DNA of 64,000 bases from Spirosoma sp. 48-14 (GTDB taxonomy: Bacteria; Bacteroidota; Bacteroidia; Cytophagales; Spirosomataceae). Under the pieces are notes generated by a model. It saw only the letters and a list, made by a program, of their open reading frames with translations, did not search any database and was not told the DNA's origin. Shown piece by piece: positions 59,769-64,000 of this stretch (within the stretch, counting starts at the first letter, position 1; each line of letters starts with the position of its first letter). The position numbers and the translations under genes are program-made. The stretch is from the NCBI RefSeq assembly GCF_001898575.1, contig NZ_MKUD01000001.1, positions 249,557-313,556 of the forward strand, written 5' to 3'.

Positions 59769-60857
59769 ATGAACACACAAACAGGAAAAACCGCCCTGAT
59801 TACAGGTGCCTCTAGCGGTATCGGTCAGGAAATTGCCAAACTGTTTGCTCAGGATGGCTATAATTTAGTGTTGGTAGGCCGTAGCGATGAAAAACTGGAG
59901 CGGCTGGCGGAGGTTTTCAAGAATAACTATGGCACCCAGCACATAACCGTAATTGGCAAAGACCTAGCGACAGAAGATGCCGCTCAGGATGTATATGATC
60001 AGGTGAAGGCAAAAGGTATTACCGTTGATGCACTGGTCAACGACGCCGGTGTTGGCCTCTACGGCCTGTTTGCGACCGATACCGACTGGGAACGGGAGAA
60101 AGCCATGATTCACCTTAATGTGCTTACCCTCACGCAGATGACAAAGTTGTTTTTGTACGATATGCTGGCCCGGAACGACGGCAAAATTCTGAATCTGGCC
60201 TCGATCGTTTCCATTACACCCAACCCCATGATGGCCGTATATGCCGGAACGAAAGCGTACGTATACAACTTCACCCAATCGCTCATCAATGAGCTAAAGG
60301 ATACGAACGTAACGGTTACAGCGCTCCTGCCCAATGCAACAGACACGGATTTCTTCCATAAAGCGGGGGCCGATAACACCAAAGTTACTGACGAAGTACA
60401 GGACCCACTCATGGTGGCTAAGGCTGGTTATGATGCTTTGATGGCTGGCAAACACAAAGTGATTCCGGGTGGTTTGAAAAATAAATCGTACGAAATTCTT
60501 GCTTATGTAGCCCCTCAGGAAACCCTGGCGGCCGTCATGCGAAACAAAATGGCGCAAAAACCTGAGCCAGAAGAGGCCGAAAAATCATCGTCAGCAGCAA
60601 CTTGGGGTATTGGCTTCGGCATTGCCGTTCTGGCGGGCATCGCCCTGGGCGTAGCTTATGCTAACTCGAATGCTATTGACCGGGCTAAGTATCGGTATAA
60701 AGCAAAATCCTGGGGCGACACGATTTCGGACGCACTCTCGTCCGTGACCGACAATGTAGTCGACTCGTTGGTAGACGCCTATAAATCCACGAAGAACAAG
60801 GCCGAAAAGGTCGTTGCTCGGGAAACCGAACTGGTTGAAGACGAAGTGGACGCATAA
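59769..60857 (+). CDS. Membrane-anchored short-chain dehydrogenase/reductase
   Basis: A 362-residue SDR with the cofactor motif ALITGASSGIGQEIAKLF (TGxxxGxG), an NDAGVGLYGLF block, the catalytic Tyr-Lys in AVYAGTKAYVYNFTQSL, and the Ser in LNLASIVSIT. After about residue 270 comes a linker and one transmembrane helix (WGIGFGIAVLAGIALGVAYA), then a Lys-rich tail with YTS- and KSTK-type segments. The C-terminal anchor is unusual for an SDR of this type. The next gene is 34 nt downstream. Confidence 0.88.
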   Translation: MNTQTGKTALITGASSGIGQEIAKLFAQDGYNLVLVGRSDEKLERLAEVFKNNYGTQHITVIGKDLATEDAAQDVYDQVKAKGITVDALVNDAGVGLYGLFATDTDWEREKAMIHLNVLTLTQMTKLFLYDMLARNDGKILNLASIVSITPNPMMAVYAGTKAYVYNFTQSLINELKDTNVTVTALLPNATDTDFFHKAGADNTKVTDEVQDPLMVAKAGYDALMAGKHKVIPGGLKNKSYEILAYVAPQETLAAVMRNKMAQKPEPEEAEKSSSAATWGIGFGIAVLAGIALGVAYANSNAIDRAKYRYKAKSWGDTISDALSSVTDNVVDSLVDAYKSTKNKAEKVVARETELVEDEVDA

Positions 60858-60891
60858 TCACTCAGAAGGCCCTGTCAAACCTATCTAAGTC

Positions 60892-61848
60892 ATGAAAAAC
60901 TCATCATTCTGGCGCATTGCCACAGCCGTAATCGCGGTAGGCAGTATTCTCTACACAACCGTCCTAAGCAATAGTTCAGGATCGCAGGCTAATGCTAACG
61001 ACGAAGATGACGACGAACCCAGTGGCTCCGAATACGAATATGATGTACCACCTGAATACCAGCATGTTTTTGAGAAAAACAGCCTGGTTCCTGCCGGTTG
61101 GGCATTCGGTGTGGTCTGGTCAACGATCTATACGGGCTTAACTGCTCTCTCCGTACATCAGGCCCTGCCGAGTCAGGAACGCAACCCGCGTTACATACAG
61201 GCATTACCCTGGTGGTGGGCCAGTTGGGCACTCAATGCGCTATTTGGGCGGTTCTTCTCTCAGAACGATCCGCAGAGCATTGTCATCTCCGACCTAACGA
61301 CCAAATTCAATCTACCTGCCGCTTTGGCTTTGCATCAGAGTCTGGAAATAGGGAAAACCGATGTTCCGTCGCCCGAAAAATACCTGCGAATTCCTGTCAG
61401 TTTGTATGCGGGCTGGCTTACGGCTGCTACGGTTGTCGGCACACCCAATACCCTACTGACACTGGGCCTTTGGCATTCCGACAAAAAACGCGATGAGGCC
61501 ATCGCATCGGGTATTCTAAGTGCTACAGCCGGGGCTGGGTATCTGATTGGTCACCGACTAAACGATCCGTGGTATATGCTGCCCTTCGTAGCTGGTTTTT
61601 CGGGTATTGCCAATCGCCAGTGGAATAAACATCCGCTGGTTGGATGGACAGCAGCTACATTGGCGGCTGCTTATGTGGGTTTCCTGGCCTACTGGCTTCC
61701 TAAAGGTAAATTTCATGACTACGACCGAATCGTAGTCCATGATACCGAAGCTGAGGTACTGGCAGGCCCCGTCGAAACTGCGGAACCTGTGCAGGCAGCA
61801 ATCGCCCGTGAGCGTACCAAACCAATTGAAATAGAGAATCTTGATTGA
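60892..61848 (+). CDS. Multi-pass membrane protein, weakly TspO-like
   Basis: A 318-residue protein with an N-terminal helix (about 9-25), an acidic segment (ANDEDDDEPSGSEYEYDVPP), and about five or six further hydrophobic helices. Part of it (LVPAGWAFGVVWSTIYTGLT, WWWASWALNALFGRF) recalls the Pro- and Trp-rich helices of TspO/MBR proteins, but it is about twice as long, so assignment to that family is weak. Probably co-transcribed with the SDR gene. Function unknown. Confidence 0.6.
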   Translation: MKNSSFWRIATAVIAVGSILYTTVLSNSSGSQANANDEDDDEPSGSEYEYDVPPEYQHVFEKNSLVPAGWAFGVVWSTIYTGLTALSVHQALPSQERNPRYIQALPWWWASWALNALFGRFFSQNDPQSIVISDLTTKFNLPAALALHQSLEIGKTDVPSPEKYLRIPVSLYAGWLTAATVVGTPNTLLTLGLWHSDKKRDEAIASGILSATAGAGYLIGHRLNDPWYMLPFVAGFSGIANRQWNKHPLVGWTAATLAAAYVGFLAYWLPKGKFHDYDRIVVHDTEAEVLAGPVETAEPVQAAIARERTKPIEIENLD

Positions 61849-61868
61849 TAGTAACGCTTATCCAGCGG

Positions 61869-61901
61869 AAGCCGCTCCTAGAAATAAGGGCGGCTTTTTT
61901 A
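61869..61901 (+). terminator. Intrinsic terminator after the membrane protein gene
   Basis: AAGCCGC (61869-61875) pairs with GCGGCTT (61890-61896), followed by T-rich sequence; 21 nt past the stop. Confidence 0.8.
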
Positions 61902-62017
61902 GTTGTTTAACCTGTAGAACCATTGCCATTTTGGCCGAATTTCGTCAAAAAGCGAGTAAATCAAGCCAAAATGTCCGAAAAACCAGCGCGGCCCGTGATT
62001 TGTTACTAAACAATAGA

Positions 62018-62081
62018 GAATGAGTAATGCTGGACGGTTCTCAAATCCCATTATCCATTTTTGATTATCCATTATTCATTC
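62018..62081. repeat. Weak inverted repeat upstream of clpB
   Basis: GAATGAGTAATG (62018-62029) pairs with CATTATTCATTC (62070-62081), with one wobble; the loop is 40 nt. It shares words with the 46376 repeat and ends 10 nt before the clpB ATG. Confidence 0.5.
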
Positions 62082-62090
62082 CTAAGACTC

Positions 62091-64000
62091 ATGGACTTTA
62101 AGAATTACACCATCAAAGCACAGGAGGTCGTGCAGAAGGCATCGGAAATTGCCCTCGGCAACGGCCAGCAAGCCATTGAAACAGGTCACCTGCTCCAGGC
62201 GATCCTGTCGGAAGATGAAAACGTGATTGGGTTTATCACCAAGAAATTGGGAATCAATCTACAGAATACGACCAGCGCTTTACAGGCCATCCTGACTACG
62301 TATCCGAAAGTGTCGGGCGGGAATGGAAGCGTATACCTAAGCAACGATACAGCCGCAGCTTTAGCCAAAGCAAGTACGATCACCAAAGAATTTGGCGACG
62401 AATTTGTCAGTGTCGAACTGATGTTGCTGGGACTTATGGCGGGTAAAGACCAAATTGCAACGTTATTGAAAGATGCCGGTTTCAACGAAAAGCAAGTGAA
62501 AGCGGCCATCAACGAACTTAGAAAAGGAAACTCAGTGAAAGACCAGAACGCTGAAGCAAAATATCAATCATTAGAACGGTACAGCGTTAATCTTAACGAA
62601 CGGGCGCGTACGGGTAAAATCGACCCTGTGATCGGTCGTGACGAAGAAATACGTCGGGTGCTGCAAATTCTGAGCCGCCGTACCAAAAACAATCCGATTC
62701 TGCTCGGTGAGCCAGGCGTTGGTAAAACGGCCATTGTTGAAGGGCTTGCCCAACGCATCGTATCGGGCGACGTACCGGAAAACCTGAAAACCAAAACCAT
62801 CGTTTCGCTCGATATGGGCCTGCTCATTGCGGGTGCCAAGTACAAAGGTGAGTTTGAAGAGCGCCTTAAAGCCGTTATCAAAGAAGTGACGGACTCCGAC
62901 GGGCAGATTATCCTGTTTATCGACGAAATCCACACGTTGATTGGCGCAGGAGCGGGTGGTGAAGGTGCTATGGATGCAGCCAATCTGCTTAAACCAGCGC
63001 TGTCGCGGGGCGAACTGCATACCATTGGTGCCACAACGCTGAAAGAGTATCAGAAATACATCGAGAAAGATAAAGCGCTCGAACGTCGATTCCAGGCCGT
63101 TATGGTCGATGAGCCGGACATGGCTGATGCCATTTCGATCCTGCGCGGTATCAAGGAAAAATACGAATTACACCACGGGGTTCGGATCAAAGACGACGCT
63201 GTTATTGCCGCCGTTGAACTCTCGACCCGCTACATCACCGACCGTTTCCTGCCCGATAAAGCCATTGATCTGATGGACGAAGCAGCAGCCAAACTTCGAC
63301 TGGAGATGGACTCGGTACCCGAAGAGTTGGACGAGTTGAATCGCCGGATCATGCAGCTTGAAATTGAGCGTGAGGCCATCCGACGTGAGCACGATAAGGA
63401 AAAAGAAACCCTGCTCAATAAGCAGATCGAAGATCTGAGCGAACAACGGAATGACCTGAAAGCCAGATGGGAAACCGAAAAAGCATCCGTCAATGAAGGC
63501 CGAACCCTGAAAGAGGAACTCGACAAATTACGACTGGAAGCCGAACAGGCCGAACGCTCGGGTGATTATGGCAAAGTGGCCGAGATTCGATACGGCCGAA
63601 TTCCTGAGATCGAAAACAAACTGAACGCGTTGACCAAAGAAGGCGGAGATAATGGTTCGTCGGACCGGATGATGCAGGAGGAAGTTACGGCTGAAGACAT
63701 TGCCGAAGTGGTGGCCAAATGGACGGGAATTCCAGTGTCGAAGATGCTGCAAAGTGATCGCGAAAAACTGCTGAATCTGGAAAAAGAACTCGGCAAGCGA
63801 GTCGCTGGTCAGCAGGAAGCGATTGAAGTGGTTTCGGATGCCGTGCGTCGGAGCCGGGCCGGTATGCAGGACCCCAAACGGCCCATTGGTTCGTTCATCT
63901 TCCTGGGTACCACGGGTGTTGGTAAAACTGAAGTAGCCCGGACACTGGCCGAATACCTGTTCAACGATGAAAACGCGATGGTGCGGATCGATATGTCGGA
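62091..64000 (+). CDS. clpB: ClpB disaggregase, 3' end beyond the window
   Basis: The ATG at 62091 opens a frame that runs to the window end (about 636 residues seen). N-terminal Clp repeats (about 1-145, [20 protein letters not shown]), AAA1 with [20 protein letters not shown] (Walker A) and [15 protein letters not shown] (Walker B), the coiled-coil middle domain (about 405-525, [19 protein letters not shown]), and the beginning of AAA2 with [18 protein letters not shown]. It rescues aggregated proteins with DnaK under heat stress. I saw no CIRCE-like operator nearby. Confidence 0.97.
   Translation, partial: MDFKNYTIKAQEVVQKASEIALGNGQQAIETGHLLQAILSEDENVIGFITKKLGINLQNTTSALQAILTTYPKVSGGNGSVYLSNDTAAALAKASTITKEFGDEFVSVELMLLGLMAGKDQIATLLKDAGFNEKQVKAAINELRKGNSVKDQNAEAKYQSLERYSVNLNERARTGKIDPVIGRDEEIRRVLQILSRRTKNNPILLGEPGVGKTAIVEGLAQRIVSGDVPENLKTKTIVSLDMGLLIAGAKYKGEFEERLKAVIKEVTDSDGQIILFIDEIHTLIGAGAGGEGAMDAANLLKPALSRGELHTIGATTLKEYQKYIEKDKALERRFQAVMVDEPDMADAISILRGIKEKYELHHGVRIKDDAVIAAVELSTRYITDRFLPDKAIDLMDEAAAKLRLEMDSVPEELDELNRRIMQLEIEREAIRREHDKEKETLLNKQIEDLSEQRNDLKARWETEKASVNEGRTLKEELDKLRLEAEQAERSGDYGKVAEIRYGRIPEIENKLNALTKEGGDNGSSDRMMQEEVTAEDIAEVVAKWTGIPVSKMLQSDREKLLNLEKELGKRVAGQQEAIEVVSDAVRRSRAGMQDPKRPIGSFIFLGTTGVGKTEVARTLAEYLFNDENAMVRIDMS

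Overview
This window looks like a chromosomal segment of a Bacteroidota bacterium of the order Cytophagales, probably Spirosoma or a close relative. The evidence is gene content (GH28 polygalacturonase, S1/P1-like zinc hydrolase, standalone LytTR regulators, fasciclin lipoprotein, XisH/XisI pair), very few Shine-Dalgarno sequences, and several perfect matches to the Bacteroidota -7 promoter element TAnnTTTG (upstream of rpsT, pheS, mutS, a TrmH-type methylase, a LolA-like gene, a sugar isomerase and a LytTR gene). Genus is inferred from protein resemblance, not from a search. Coding density is high. I found no rRNA, tRNA, CRISPR array or complete insertion sequence.

Layout. 1-3019 (+): a run of small enzymes and transporters (flavin-binding protein cut by the window edge, two GNATs, LysE exporter, cupin, OsmC). 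3050-9285 (-): GT8 glycosyltransferase, universal stress protein, SPFH protein, MFS exporter, secreted serine hydrolase. 9459-13284 (-): polA followed closely by a xisH-xisI pair whose xisI is interrupted by one in-frame TGA. 13428-18463: secreted or lipoprotein genes, a thioesterase and a polygalacturonase. 18785-31345: core genes dnaE, trxA, pdhC (E2), an rRNA methylase, rpsT, radC, a RluE-type pseudouridine synthase and xth, mixed with two periplasmic enzymes. 31360-36241: nucleoside-type permease, LolA-like protein and M28 peptidase. 36322-40225 (-): mutS, a two-gene module and a Rad52-type annealase. 40351-42512: methylase, histone H1-like protein, orphan histidine kinase. 42572-49516: probable sugar-oxidation cluster (ThuA/propeller/cupredoxin lipoprotein, Gfo/Idh oxidoreductase, TIM-barrel isomerase, divergent AraC regulator). 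49557-64000: Rpn-type nuclease, alpha/beta hydrolase, radA, OMP, two LytTR genes, pheS, xseA-xseB, DUF937-OmpA protein, SDR, membrane protein and the start of clpB.

Two accessory-DNA events stand out. First, a 682-bp segment carrying a nucleotidyltransferase-like gene (DUF6932 type) and a 71-residue partner gene sits inside a 35-bp direct duplication (34/35 identical) of the last 12 codons of mutS. It has split what looks like an ancestral mutS-rad52 operon and supplied mutS with a new end and stop codon. Second, xisH-xisI lies 2 nt after polA, and xisI carries a nonsense codon with the reading frame intact on both sides.

The strongest unexplained structure is a set of long intergenic inverted repeats (arms about 12-38 bp). 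Several run exactly from one stop codon to the next, or have one arm that encodes the C-terminus of a gene. At least two pairs are dispersed copies that differ from each other while each copy stays perfectly self-complementary (15258/27023 and 30506/56554). That is a covariation signal, pointing either to selection for structure or to arm-to-arm copying. Two others have arms built from 8-bp or 14-bp tandem words. A related hairpin word appears inside the coding sequence for a polA linker.
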